Source: Bacteroidota bacterium
GTDB taxonomy: Bacteria > Bacteroidota > Ignavibacteria > UBA10030
Direction: 5' to 3'
Length of the DNA stretch: 64,000 nt
NCBI GenBank assembly: GCA_025454835.1
Contig: JALONQ010000007.1
Span: 1-64,000 of the forward strand
The notes under the pieces were generated by a model. That model saw only the letters and a program-made list of their open reading frames with translations. It searched no databases and was not told the origin of the DNA. The position numbers were made by a program, and so were the translations under genes. The first letter of the stretch is position 1. Each line of letters begins with the position of its first letter. Below, in pieces: positions 24,916 through 33,097 of this stretch.

Positions 24916-25341
24916 TCACATTGTTCTGGAGCGTTGTGAAGGCAAGAGGTATCGGTCCTCCCGCCGCTGCATCCGTTCGCGCAACGTGGGGGTTCGATCG
25001 TCGTGTCCGGCAAGATGCAGACAGCCGTGGACGATCAAGCGACTGACCTCCAGCCGGTACGTCGTGCCGTACTCGGGAGATTGCCTCTTCGCCTGGTCGA
25101 GGTTCACGATGATCTCGCCTTCGAGCCGCCGACGGGTCCCATACGAGAATGAAAGCACATCCGTCGTCCGATCATGCCGAAGGTGACGACGGTTCAACTT
25201 CCGCATCGCGCGGTCGCCGACAAAGACGACGGTCACGTCGCCCACGCGGGCCCGTTCGCCCCGTGCGACGGCACGGATCAGGCGAACGGCTTCCGTGCTT
25301 GAGAATCGTCGTGAGGGGTGCTGTGTCCGAACGTCGATCAC
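24916..25341 (-). CDS. ybeY: Endoribonuclease YbeY (16S rRNA maturation)
   Basis: The protein has 141 residues and starts at the GTG at 25341. The LNRRHLRHDRTTDVLSFSYG segment and the metal site HGCLHLAGHDD (H105, H109) mark YbeY. The usual third histidine of HGxLHLxGYDH is an aspartate (D115) here, the form I know from Bacteroidota YbeY proteins. YbeY takes part in 3' processing of 16S rRNA and ribosome quality control. It lies 16 bases after an unknown gene and 12 bases before smg. Confidence 0.92.
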   Translation of the reverse strand: MIDVRTQHPSRRFSSTEAVRLIRAVARGERARVGDVTVVFVGDRAMRKLNRRHLRHDRTTDVLSFSYGTRRRLEGEIIVNLDQAKRQSPEYGTTYRLEVSRLIVHGCLHLAGHDDRTPTLRERMQRREDRYLLPSQRSRTM

Positions 25342-25357
25342 GTGGCGCAGACGGAGG

Positions 25358-25861
25358 CTATCGCACCTTCCGTCCCGCCCGGGTCCGGGGGCGGCGGGTG
25401 TTCGTCCGCTCTGTCCGAGCGGATGATTTCGACATGAGTTCCTCGGTCAGCGAGAGTGCCACGCCTGACAACATCACCTCGGGGCCGAGTTTTGTGAAGT
25501 CTCCGGAGAGCATTGACCGGTCCACGTTCGCGTACAGCGAACATCCGCCTTCCCGCTCCACCGTCAGGCCGGACAACTTGCCGTTCGACTCTCCGACGAA
25601 CGTGACCTCGCCCAGCAATTCGCTCGCCACGAACCCCGTACAGAAGTGGAGCTGGAGATGGGCGTTGGCGGTATAGACCGTCACGAGCGAGCCCTTCCGG
25701 TCGCCGATCGTGAGATGGGGATACACTTCCAAAGCCAACGTACGTCCCGGTTGGCCGGCGGCCACTTCGAACCGCACCGAATTGCCGCTGGTCTTGAGCG
25801 TCGCAGCGAGGACGCGCTGGATTTTCTTGAGGTCACGGGGTGCCAAGAGTGAGGTGGCCAT
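25358..25861 (-). CDS. Conserved-looking protein of unknown function
   Basis: The protein has 167 residues from the ATG at 25861 (MATSLLAPRDLKKIQRVL). I do not recognise a family. It has no signal peptide or membrane segment. The first 130 residues look like a compact alpha/beta domain with regular strands (SVRFEVAAG, LVTVYTANAHLQLHFCTGF, EVTFVGESNGKLSGLTVERE). The last 25 residues are basic and probably disordered (RTNTRRPRTRAGRKVR), which could contact nucleic acid. It lies between an MBL-fold hydrolase and ybeY in the long ctpA-to-xerC run. Confidence 0.6.
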   Translation of the reverse strand: MATSLLAPRDLKKIQRVLAATLKTSGNSVRFEVAAGQPGRTLALEVYPHLTIGDRKGSLVTVYTANAHLQLHFCTGFVASELLGEVTFVGESNGKLSGLTVEREGGCSLYANVDRSMLSGDFTKLGPEVMLSGVALSLTEELMSKSSARTERTNTRRPRTRAGRKVR

Positions 25862-25871
25862 CGTCCGGTCG

Positions 25872-26771
25872 TCAGATCGTGATCGTCGTATTCTCCACCG
25901 CCGCCTCGCATTCGAAGCGGTAGCCACGGCTCTTCACTTCCCTCTTTGATTTCATGAGGATGTCGTCGACCTTCTCGTCGCTGTGATTCTGGTCGTGGTG
26001 GAACAGGTACAGCCGCTTGACGTTCGCATCTGCCGCGATGCGAAGTGTGAACAGATAGTGCGAATGCCCCCAACCGACCCGGTCGAGATACTCTTCCGGC
26101 GTGTAGGTCGCATCGTGGATCAGGACGTCGGCATTCCGGCAGAAGTCGACGATCCGCTGATTCGGGTCGCCTTCGACCTTCATGAAGCGTTCCTTGACCG
26201 TGGCCTCGAAGTTCGTCAACGTCGCCGCGGCCTCCCGATCGAACGGCTCGTTGTCGCTGATGTACACAAGCACCTTGCCCTTGTATTCGACACGATAGCC
26301 GACCGTGAAGCCCGGGTGATTGACGTAGATGTAGCTCACCCGCGCCTCGTGGATCTGCAAGACACCTTCATCACGGATCGGCACGAACTTGATCTTCGCC
26401 TTCAAGTCGTGCAACTGCACGGGGAAGTAGATCCGGTTCATCTGCTCGGCGATGATCTCGCTGAGAGACTTCTCGATCCGCTCGGTCCCGACGATCGTCA
26501 ATTCGTTCCCAGAGATGAAGGCCGGTTTGAAGAACGGGAATCCCTGGATGTGGTCCCAGTGAGGGTGCGTGATCAACAGATGACCGTTGATCGACTCCCC
26601 CTTGCTTAGGACGTGGTCTCCGAAACTCCGGATCCCGGTACCTGCGTCGAACATGATGAGCCGGTCATCATCAAGGCGTAACTCGAGGCAGGGCGTGTTG
26701 CCGCCATACCGGACGGTATGCTTGCCTGGCGTGGGGATCGACCCCCGCACACCCCAGAAAGTCAGTTTCAT
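25872..26771 (-). CDS. Metallo-beta-lactamase-fold hydrolase (phosphodiesterase/RNase Z-like)
   Basis: The protein has 299 residues. The N-terminus MKLTFWGVRGSIPTPG with RYGGNTPCLEL is typical of the cAMP-phosphodiesterase/RNase Z-like MBL branch. Metal ligands are H69, H71, D73, H74 in THPHWDHIQGFPFF, with further ligands in VYISDNEPF, LIHDATYT and LFHHDQNHSD. Such enzymes cleave phosphodiesters, including cyclic nucleotides or tRNA 3' trailers. The substrate is uncertain because the RNase Z exosite arm is not evident. It follows the gamma carbonic anhydrase gene by four bases. Confidence 0.85.
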   Translation of the reverse strand: MKLTFWGVRGSIPTPGKHTVRYGGNTPCLELRLDDDRLIMFDAGTGIRSFGDHVLSKGESINGHLLITHPHWDHIQGFPFFKPAFISGNELTIVGTERIEKSLSEIIAEQMNRIYFPVQLHDLKAKIKFVPIRDEGVLQIHEARVSYIYVNHPGFTVGYRVEYKGKVLVYISDNEPFDREAAATLTNFEATVKERFMKVEGDPNQRIVDFCRNADVLIHDATYTPEEYLDRVGWGHSHYLFTLRIAADANVKRLYLFHHDQNHSDEKVDDILMKSKREVKSRGYRFECEAAVENTTITI

Positions 26772-26775
26772 GGCT

Positions 26776-27300
26776 CTATGGCTCCGTCAACAAGGCTCGG
26801 TGTTGTGCTGCCAGATGCTGATACTGTCGGGCGGTCTGACGATGGCGCTCACGTTCTTCCTGCCCCAGCAACCGCTTCACCTGCGCCGGAGCACCAGCGA
26901 CGAGGGTCCCCGGCGGAACGTGCATGCCGACGGGCACGAGCGCACCGGCCGCCACGAGCGCACCGGCGCCGATCTTCGCCCCATCCAGGACGATGGCCCC
27001 CATGCCGATGAGGCATTCGTCCTCTACCTCGCATCCATGGAGGATCGCACGGTGACCGACGGTCACATCAGAACCGATCTTCAACGGATGGGTCCCCGTC
27101 GAAACGTGCAGCACGGCATGGTCCTGAAGGTTCGTCCTCTCGCCGATCCGGATCCAATGAACATCTCCCCGGATCACCGAGCCATACCAGGCACTGCTAC
27201 CGGCGCCGATCGTCACATCGCCGATGACGACCGCATCAGGGGCGAGGAACACGTCGGGCGCGATGGACGGGGCCTTGCCGTTGAACGGCCGGATGATCAT
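26776..27300 (-). CDS. Gamma-class carbonic anhydrase-like hexapeptide-repeat protein
   Basis: The protein has 174 residues from the ATG at 27300, which overlaps the stop of the DUF3108 gene (ATGA). A left-handed beta helix is indicated by repeated hexapeptides (APDAVVIGDVTIGAGSSAWY). The conserved residues are VIRGDVHWIRIGERTNLQD, a histidine in THPLKIG and VTVGHRAILHGCEVED. These positions hold the metal-binding histidines of gamma carbonic anhydrases (YrdA/PaaY/CaiE group). Whether it hydrates CO2 or is an inactive homologue cannot be read from the sequence. Confidence 0.9.
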   Translation of the reverse strand: MIIRPFNGKAPSIAPDVFLAPDAVVIGDVTIGAGSSAWYGSVIRGDVHWIRIGERTNLQDHAVLHVSTGTHPLKIGSDVTVGHRAILHGCEVEDECLIGMGAIVLDGAKIGAGALVAAGALVPVGMHVPPGTLVAGAPAQVKRLLGQEERERHRQTARQYQHLAAQHRALLTEP

Positions 27301-28136
27301 CCCTTGCCCCGCGGCGGAGCCCAGGACCCGCGCTTCCACTTGATCAGCTCGACCTTCACGCTCCCAAGGATCACCTTGAGGCGGCCGACGATCGGAATGC
27401 GAGCCTCGTCATCGCTGAACCATGCTTCGAATCCGCCGGTCAGACCGAACACGCCGACAAACTTCGCCGTTCCGTCGAACCAGACCGTGCGAACAGGATA
27501 CTCGACCGCATCGATCTTGAGGTCCTCACGCTTGTCGCGGAAGAAGAACTCCGTAATGCCCTCGCGGTTGTCCACGAAAGTCGGTATCCGCCAGGTGCGC
27601 GGGTGTCTCGCGTTCTCACGCGCGAAGAACAACAAGGACATGCCGTCCACCGACCGGTCGCGTATCGGCACAGTATCGCGTCCGGCCACAATGTTACTGC
27701 CGCGATGGGGCCGCCGTCCCCAGGCATAGTACATTTTTCCCCGGGGATAGTCGAACTCCATGGTCCGGAAATCCACACCCGTCGAGGTGCTGTCCTCGCT
27801 CAGCCATGTGTACGAGAACGCCTCCCCGTCAATCGTGCCGCGAAAAAGCATATGCAGGTCGACCAGCCAGCTCAGTGCCGGGTCCGAGTCCATCAGGACT
27901 TCCGCCCGATAGATCACGCGCCCGTCACGCTCCCATCGATCGGTGACCTTCGTGCGGATGGTCCCGATGTGAAAGAACGAATAGCTGACACGATACTCCA
28001 ACTCCTCGCCCACCATCAGGACTGGCCGGCCTGTCGGATCGACCGATTTGGGTTGGGCCGAGGCGGCCGCGACGCACGCCGCGAGCCCCAAGGCCACGAC
28101 CCAGCGAGACACACCGCATTTCATGGACACACTCAT
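27297..28136 (-). CDS. DUF3108 domain secreted protein
   Basis: The protein has 279 residues. A signal peptide (ending AAASAQ, about residue 28) is followed by the DUF3108 body: VGEELEYRVSYSFFHIGTIRTKV, MLFRGTIDGEAFSY, and the C-terminal GGFEAWFSDDEARIPI near LIKWK. Family members are periplasmic or outer-membrane proteins of unknown role. ATGs at 28136 and 28124 are both possible, and neither has a convincing ribosome site. It starts a few bases after the ctpA stop and overlaps the gamma carbonic anhydrase start. Confidence 0.85.
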   Translation of the reverse strand: MSVSMKCGVSRWVVALGLAACVAAASAQPKSVDPTGRPVLMVGEELEYRVSYSFFHIGTIRTKVTDRWERDGRVIYRAEVLMDSDPALSWLVDLHMLFRGTIDGEAFSYTWLSEDSTSTGVDFRTMEFDYPRGKMYYAWGRRPHRGSNIVAGRDTVPIRDRSVDGMSLLFFARENARHPRTWRIPTFVDNREGITEFFFRDKREDLKIDAVEYPVRTVWFDGTAKFVGVFGLTGGFEAWFSDDEARIPIVGRLKVILGSVKVELIKWKRGSWAPPRGKG

Positions 28137-28143
28137 TGTCGAG

Positions 28144-29775
28144 TTAGCGCAGACCGGCGATCTTCTCAGCCTCGGGGAACAAGGTCAACGCCTTCTGGAA
28201 CTGCGCATCGACATCGAGCATGACGGCGATCCAGCCCTCGAATCCGAACAGGGTTTGTGCGATCGTCGCCTTCAAGCGCGCGACGATATACGAACGGTCC
28301 TGCTCGAATTCCTTTTCGTTGAACTCCACACCTTTCGCTGCGACAAACGTTCTGAATTCCGAAAGCACAGAAGCCGGAAGCTCATACGTCGAGGTGAAGG
28401 CCTGCATCCCTGACGACCCGTACATGGTCCGCAGACCAAGACCGCGGCCTTCCATGAACTCCTTCGTGAAGTCGAAGAAGAGATTGCGTCGGGCCATGGT
28501 CGAGAACAGCGCCGTGACGTTGCCCGGCTTCACGATGTAGTCGGGCGTGATGCCGCCGCCTCCGCGAACCGTCCGTCCGGACGAGGTCTTGAACATTGGC
28601 GCCGCGGAATCGGCTTTGGCATCGACGCCGTGGTTCAGGTTCTCGCCTTCTTCCTCCTCGCGCATGAAGGCCTCGCGTTGATACTCGTCCTTCGCCTTGC
28701 CCTCGTACGGACGCTGGATCAACCGGCCGCTGGGCGTATAGTACTTCGCGATCGTCAACCGGAAGGCAGATCCGTCCGCCAACTTCCACTGTCGTTGGAC
28801 GAGCCCCTTACCGAACGTCGTCTCGCCGATGACAAGGCCGCGGTCCCAGTCCTGGACGGCCCCCGCCACGATCTCGCTGGCGCTGGCCGATCCGTTGTCG
28901 ACCAGGATGACCAACGGCAGCCGTTCGTACGGGTCGCCATTGCGGGCGTGGTGTGTCTCTTCGTTCTCGGGACGGCGAGCCTTCGTATAGACGATCATCC
29001 GCGGGGCCCCTGGTGCTCCTCCGTCGAGGAACTGGTCCGCCATGCGGTATGCCTGGTCAAGATAGCCGCCTCCATTCATGCGCAGGTCCAGGACCAGGCG
29101 CTTCATGCCGGAGGCTGACAACCGCGTCAACGCCTTGTCCATCTCGCCGGCCGTCGTTTCTTTGAACTGGTTCACGCGAACGTAGCCTACATCCTTGCCG
29201 ACGACAAAGGCCGCATCGACGCTGTTGAGCGGTATCTCATCCCGGATGATCTCGTAGTCCAGGATCTCCTTCGACCCCGGCCGAAGGATGGACACCTTGA
29301 CCTTCGTACCTCTTGGCCCACGGAGGGTGCGCATGACCTTGTTATCGTCGAACCCAACGGCGGTGCTGTCGTTGATCTTGACGATGCGGTCGTTCGAGAG
29401 AATGCCGAGGCGGGCCGAAGGACCTCCTCCGACCGGTTCAATGACCGTGATCGTATCGTTGATGACCCTGAACGAGACCCCGATGCCTTCAAATTTGCCG
29501 CGGAACTCCTCCGTCACGCGCTCAAACTGCTTTGGCGGGATGTACACGGAGTGCGGATCGAGCGTGTTCAGCATCCCGGTGATCGCGGCCTCAGACAGCT
29601 TCTTGATGTCCACGTCCTCGACGTAGTTCTTCTCCGTGAGGCTCAGGACATCCTTGATCTTTGAGAGCTGCTCAAAGACGTTGTCCGCAGAAACGAGCCG
29701 GTTGATCCCCATGCCTGTGACCAGGCTGGCGACGACCAGGGCAACCACGCTCCACAATGAGAATGTCCGCTTCAT
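28144..29775 (-). CDS. ctpA: C-terminal processing peptidase (S41 family)
   Basis: The protein has 543 residues from the ATG at 29775, preceded by AAGGAAGG. An N-terminal membrane anchor (LWSVVALVVASLVTGMG), a PDZ domain (about 85-165, GIGVSFRVINDTITVIEP) and the S41 protease core follow. The catalytic serine is in VDNGSASASEIVAGA and the lysine in GETTFGKGLVQRQW. It degrades or processes periplasmic and envelope proteins from their C-termini. The approximately 130-residue C-terminal extension (EFMEGRGLGLR...) is typical of Bacteroidota members. It is probably the first gene of a run reaching xerC, with a promoter and inverted repeat upstream (29838-29865). Confidence 0.94.
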   Translation of the reverse strand: MKRTFSLWSVVALVVASLVTGMGINRLVSADNVFEQLSKIKDVLSLTEKNYVEDVDIKKLSEAAITGMLNTLDPHSVYIPPKQFERVTEEFRGKFEGIGVSFRVINDTITVIEPVGGGPSARLGILSNDRIVKINDSTAVGFDDNKVMRTLRGPRGTKVKVSILRPGSKEILDYEIIRDEIPLNSVDAAFVVGKDVGYVRVNQFKETTAGEMDKALTRLSASGMKRLVLDLRMNGGGYLDQAYRMADQFLDGGAPGAPRMIVYTKARRPENEETHHARNGDPYERLPLVILVDNGSASASEIVAGAVQDWDRGLVIGETTFGKGLVQRQWKLADGSAFRLTIAKYYTPSGRLIQRPYEGKAKDEYQREAFMREEEEGENLNHGVDAKADSAAPMFKTSSGRTVRGGGGITPDYIVKPGNVTALFSTMARRNLFFDFTKEFMEGRGLGLRTMYGSSGMQAFTSTYELPASVLSEFRTFVAAKGVEFNEKEFEQDRSYIVARLKATIAQTLFGFEGWIAVMLDVDAQFQKALTLFPEAEKIAGLR

Positions 29776-29837
29776 GTTGCCTTCCTTGTGCGCCGAGAGG
29801 CTGGGTTCCAAGCTGCTTTTTCGGGGTTCAGAATGTT

Positions 29838-29865
29838 AAAGTAACGGTTTTCCGTTGAAATCCAA
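29838..29865 (-). promoter_or_regulatory. Candidate promoter of ctpA with internal inverted repeat
   Basis: Minus-strand TTGGAT, 16-base spacer, TACTTT (or TTTGGA with a 17-base spacer). The spacer holds AACGG-AAAA-CCGTT (29843-29856), an inverted repeat that could be a repressor site. Confidence 0.45.
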
Positions 29866-29874
29866 ACGATTGCA

Positions 29875-32427
29875 TCACAACCTCATTTCGAGACCGATCC
29901 GAACCCGGCGGGGGTCGTAGGTGGCCGAGGGATCGCCCAATTCACCGCCGACCCGGCCGTTGGAGTCCATCCAACGAACGTTGGAACGGCCAAGGATGTT
30001 GCGCCCGTCGGCGAAGAGCGTCAGCATTCCCTGGGAATTGATCGGGAAGTCCAGAGAAGCCTTGAAGTTGATGAACCAAACGTGCCCCATCCGTCGATTG
30101 TTCGGTAGGAAGGCCTTCGTTGTATCGAGTTGCTGGTAACCGTCGCGCGTCGGATAATAGGTGTAAGGTCGTGGCGAGTTGTACAGGAGAACCGCATTGA
30201 GATGCAGGCGGTTCCACAACGACCATTCGGCATCGGCCTTGATCGTATGTCGCTGATCCCAGCTCAGAGCGTACGACTCTGCGGCCACGGGGAAGCCCCA
30301 TTGCGCATAGTTGATCCCTTGTTCTGCCGCTTCTGTCACGCCCTCGGTGAACATGAGGGTGTACGAGAGACTGCCGCGAAGGCGCTCACCCGATTCGCGT
30401 GTCATGATCACCTCCACTCCCTCTGCCTTGGCCTCCGCATTGTTGACATACGCCGCGAATCCGTAGTCTCCCGCCGACTTACTGTCGAACGGGATCAGCG
30501 TCTTGGCGTCGAGTTGATTCGTCATCCGCTTCCTGTAGTAGGTGACGGAACCCACGGTCATGTCATCGAGGCTCACCTTCAGACCCAGCTCCCAGGCCAC
30601 TGTTCGCTCTGGTTGCAGGTCGGGATTCCCCGCGGAAACATTCTTGGAACTGCCGGCGATGACCTCGGGTCGAAGTCCGGCATACAGCTGGTCGAAGAGC
30701 GGGAACTGAAAGTAGTGTCCCACATTCATGAACACGAAGACACGAGGGCCGACGGGAGCCGTATATGAGAGCCGCGGACTGATCTGTTGCTTGAAGGTCG
30801 CCGGCGCATCGCCGACGACCATTTGCCGGTATTCACCCGGCATCGTTGGAATGAACTCGACGATCGGTCGGCACGCGAGCGGATCCAGAAAGTCCCATCG
30901 GATCCCCGCCGTCAGGATCGAACCTTCGCTCTCCACCTGCGCTTTGTCCTGCACGTAGACCGAACCGGACCGTGGCCGATAAGAGTACCCGTTGCTGAAA
31001 TTCAACAGCGGAGCCCCGACGATCGGCTTTCCGAAGTAGGTCCTCTGGGGCTCGACCTTCTGAAGGTCCGACCGCAGGTCGTACTGGTGCAACTCCGCGC
31101 CGATCTTCCACATCTGGTCCTTCCAGCCGTCATAGACCGCCTCGACCCTGGCGGTCCACACGAACTGCCGAGCATCGGACCACCAGTGCCGCTTCCCACG
31201 CACGATGTAGCGAAGGAAGAAATCGTATTCGTAGGCGGTCGGCTGGCCGCCGATCCGCTCGTCACCGATCTTCGATTGTTGGGCATAGAGGCTCGCCGTC
31301 CCCTTGACCGTCAGGCCCATGGCCGGCGAGGTGACATACTGCACGGTGCCGCGGCCGGCACGTCGTTCCCGCTCCGGGAGACCCGCAAGGTTGAAACGCC
31401 AGCTGAACTCGTAGTCTCTCCAGCGGCGCCACGAATAGATCGCCTGCAGCGACAGTCGATCGGACGACCCGACGTCCCACTCGAGCTTCGAGATCCCGCT
31501 AAACTCTGTCACGACCGGCGCCGACACCTGGCGTTGGAAGTCCTGCCACCAGCGTGTCTCGTCGGTGTGCAACACGTTGGCCGTGAAGAAGTGCAGCCGA
31601 TCGCCTATGAGCGGGCCCGATCCAGCCACCTCCGTCTCGATCCAGCCCGAGTGTTCGTCGTTCAGTCCGCCCACCCAGTTGTCACGCTCGTGGCGGACAA
31701 CCCAGCGCGTCGTGCGACTGGGGGCACGAGTCACGATGTTGACGACACCCGATTGCGCGTTGCCGTACTCGGCATCGAAGCCCCCCGTCTGCAACGTGAT
31801 GCCCGTGATAGCACTCCGCGGAACGGAGGCCGACGCACCGCCGCCGAGCACATCCATGACGGGAAGGCCGTCGATCAGGAACACGACGTCGGTCGTCTTT
31901 CCGCCGCGCACATTCCCTTCCGCGGTCGTGCCCGGCTGGAGGGCCAGAACGTCGTTGACGGTCGAGACCGGCAGAAGCGCCATCTTCTCCGATCCCACCA
32001 TGAACGCCGTAGCGGCCAGGTCACGCTGAATGAGCGGCCGCACCGCTCGGACCTCGACCGCTTCCATCTCCACGGACGACGGCTCGAGCTCAGCGTTCAG
32101 GGTCGTCCGCAGGTCCGCCAGCACGCGGACCGCCCGCACGACGGTCGCCCGGTAGCCGATGTAGGTGAATCGTACGTCGTACTGGCCGGCTCTCACCGGA
32201 CTGATGCGGTACCGGCCTTGGAGATCTGTCACCGTACCGACGGAAGTGCCGAGGATCGTGACGACCGCGCCGACGATGGGCTCACCCGTCACCCTATCGC
32301 GCACCACCCCCTCGATCAAGCCGTCGGTCCCAGCCTGCAGCAACGCTGCCAGCGTCACGGCCAGGGCCACGACCCGCATCGCCCTGGGCGGCCACCAGGT
32401 TCGCCCGATCGCGTATGCTATGGACAC
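29875..32427 (-). CDS. TonB-dependent receptor with carboxypeptidase-regulatory-like domain
   Basis: The protein has 850 residues. A signal peptide (VVALAVTLAALLQAG) is followed by a carboxypeptidase-regulatory-like domain (about 38-115, IEGVVRDRVTGEPIVGAVV), a plug (about 145-255, VVFLIDGLPVMD, GGFDAEYGNAQSGVVNIVTR), and a long barrel ending VRIGLEMRL. The plug lacks SusC hallmarks, and the protein resembles the large TonB receptors of Ignavibacteria-type genomes. The start is uncertain: the GTG at 32427 has GGAG at good spacing and overlaps the upstream lipoprotein gene by ten bases, while the ATG at 32379 gives a more compact signal peptide. The ligand is unknown. Confidence 0.9.
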   Translation of the reverse strand: MSIAYAIGRTWWPPRAMRVVALAVTLAALLQAGTDGLIEGVVRDRVTGEPIVGAVVTILGTSVGTVTDLQGRYRISPVRAGQYDVRFTYIGYRATVVRAVRVLADLRTTLNAELEPSSVEMEAVEVRAVRPLIQRDLAATAFMVGSEKMALLPVSTVNDVLALQPGTTAEGNVRGGKTTDVVFLIDGLPVMDVLGGGASASVPRSAITGITLQTGGFDAEYGNAQSGVVNIVTRAPSRTTRWVVRHERDNWVGGLNDEHSGWIETEVAGSGPLIGDRLHFFTANVLHTDETRWWQDFQRQVSAPVVTEFSGISKLEWDVGSSDRLSLQAIYSWRRWRDYEFSWRFNLAGLPERERRAGRGTVQYVTSPAMGLTVKGTASLYAQQSKIGDERIGGQPTAYEYDFFLRYIVRGKRHWWSDARQFVWTARVEAVYDGWKDQMWKIGAELHQYDLRSDLQKVEPQRTYFGKPIVGAPLLNFSNGYSYRPRSGSVYVQDKAQVESEGSILTAGIRWDFLDPLACRPIVEFIPTMPGEYRQMVVGDAPATFKQQISPRLSYTAPVGPRVFVFMNVGHYFQFPLFDQLYAGLRPEVIAGSSKNVSAGNPDLQPERTVAWELGLKVSLDDMTVGSVTYYRKRMTNQLDAKTLIPFDSKSAGDYGFAAYVNNAEAKAEGVEVIMTRESGERLRGSLSYTLMFTEGVTEAAEQGINYAQWGFPVAAESYALSWDQRHTIKADAEWSLWNRLHLNAVLLYNSPRPYTYYPTRDGYQQLDTTKAFLPNNRRMGHVWFINFKASLDFPINSQGMLTLFADGRNILGRSNVRWMDSNGRVGGELGDPSATYDPRRVRIGLEMRL

Positions 32428-33068
32428 AGAGCGGTCTCCGGATGATCGCCTTTGGGTCCCAGACAGACCCTATCATCCACGAACGGCACCGGCAGACACA
32501 GAACATACGACAACGGAGGTGCGACGGTGAACTGCGTTCGGGGAAACAGGCGGACCGACGCCCGAATGTCATAGATCTCCGGGCCGGTGACCGCGCGACT
32601 CGGGCAGGACGGATCTTGGCGGAGCTCCAGGTACGACGCAATGAGATCGCGGCCGGAATCGTCGCGAAAATCGTATCGCACCTGCAGCGTGACCGATTCA
32701 CCCGGATCGAGGCGGAGACGCTTTGAAACGGGCTCATACCCTCTGGCGCTCAGGTGGGTCGCATCGAGCACGAACGTGCGGACCGTCGAAGGATCCCGCA
32801 AGAGCGACACGCTGATCGTCCCGTCCACATCGGCGATGCCGTCGAGCGTTTCATCAAATCGGTTCACGAGCACGAATGACACGTAGATGGCCGTCTGGTC
32901 GGACCGATACACCAGCGCGGCCAGAACCTTCGGCGAAAAGAGGTTCGTGGGTTCTTCGTAGGCGGGCAGGTGCTCACGGCATGAGAGTGCCGTCAGCAAC
33001 ACGGCGCATGCGACTGCGGCGGTCGGCTGACACGGTCGGATCGACGTGAAAGCCGCAAACTCGGTCAT
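32418..33068 (-). CDS. Lipoprotein upstream of TonB-dependent receptor
   Basis: The protein has 216 residues from the ATG at 33068. The N-terminus has a hydrophobic stretch and lipobox (AVLLTALSC, cleavage before Cys at about residue 30). The mature part looks like a beta sandwich (VYRSDQTAIYVSFVLVNRF, GESVTLQVRYDFRDD) with five further cysteines near or in the second half. I do not recognise a family. An upstream GTG at 33101 overlaps the lysS stop (GTGA) and is an alternative start. The 3' end overlaps the TonB receptor start, repeating the lipoprotein-receptor order seen at 9936-10454. Confidence 0.7.
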   Translation of the reverse strand: MTEFAAFTSIRPCQPTAAVACAVLLTALSCREHLPAYEEPTNLFSPKVLAALVYRSDQTAIYVSFVLVNRFDETLDGIADVDGTISVSLLRDPSTVRTFVLDATHLSARGYEPVSKRLRLDPGESVTLQVRYDFRDDSGRDLIASYLELRQDPSCPSRAVTGPEIYDIRASVRLFPRTQFTVAPPLSYVLCLPVPFVDDRVCLGPKGDHPETALCP

Positions 33069-33097
33069 CGTCGGTATCCGGAGGATGGGGCCTCCGA

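Noticed and set aside
30787-32445. 552-residue plus-strand open frame
   Set aside because: It is antisense to the second TonB receptor and has no domain or ribosome site.
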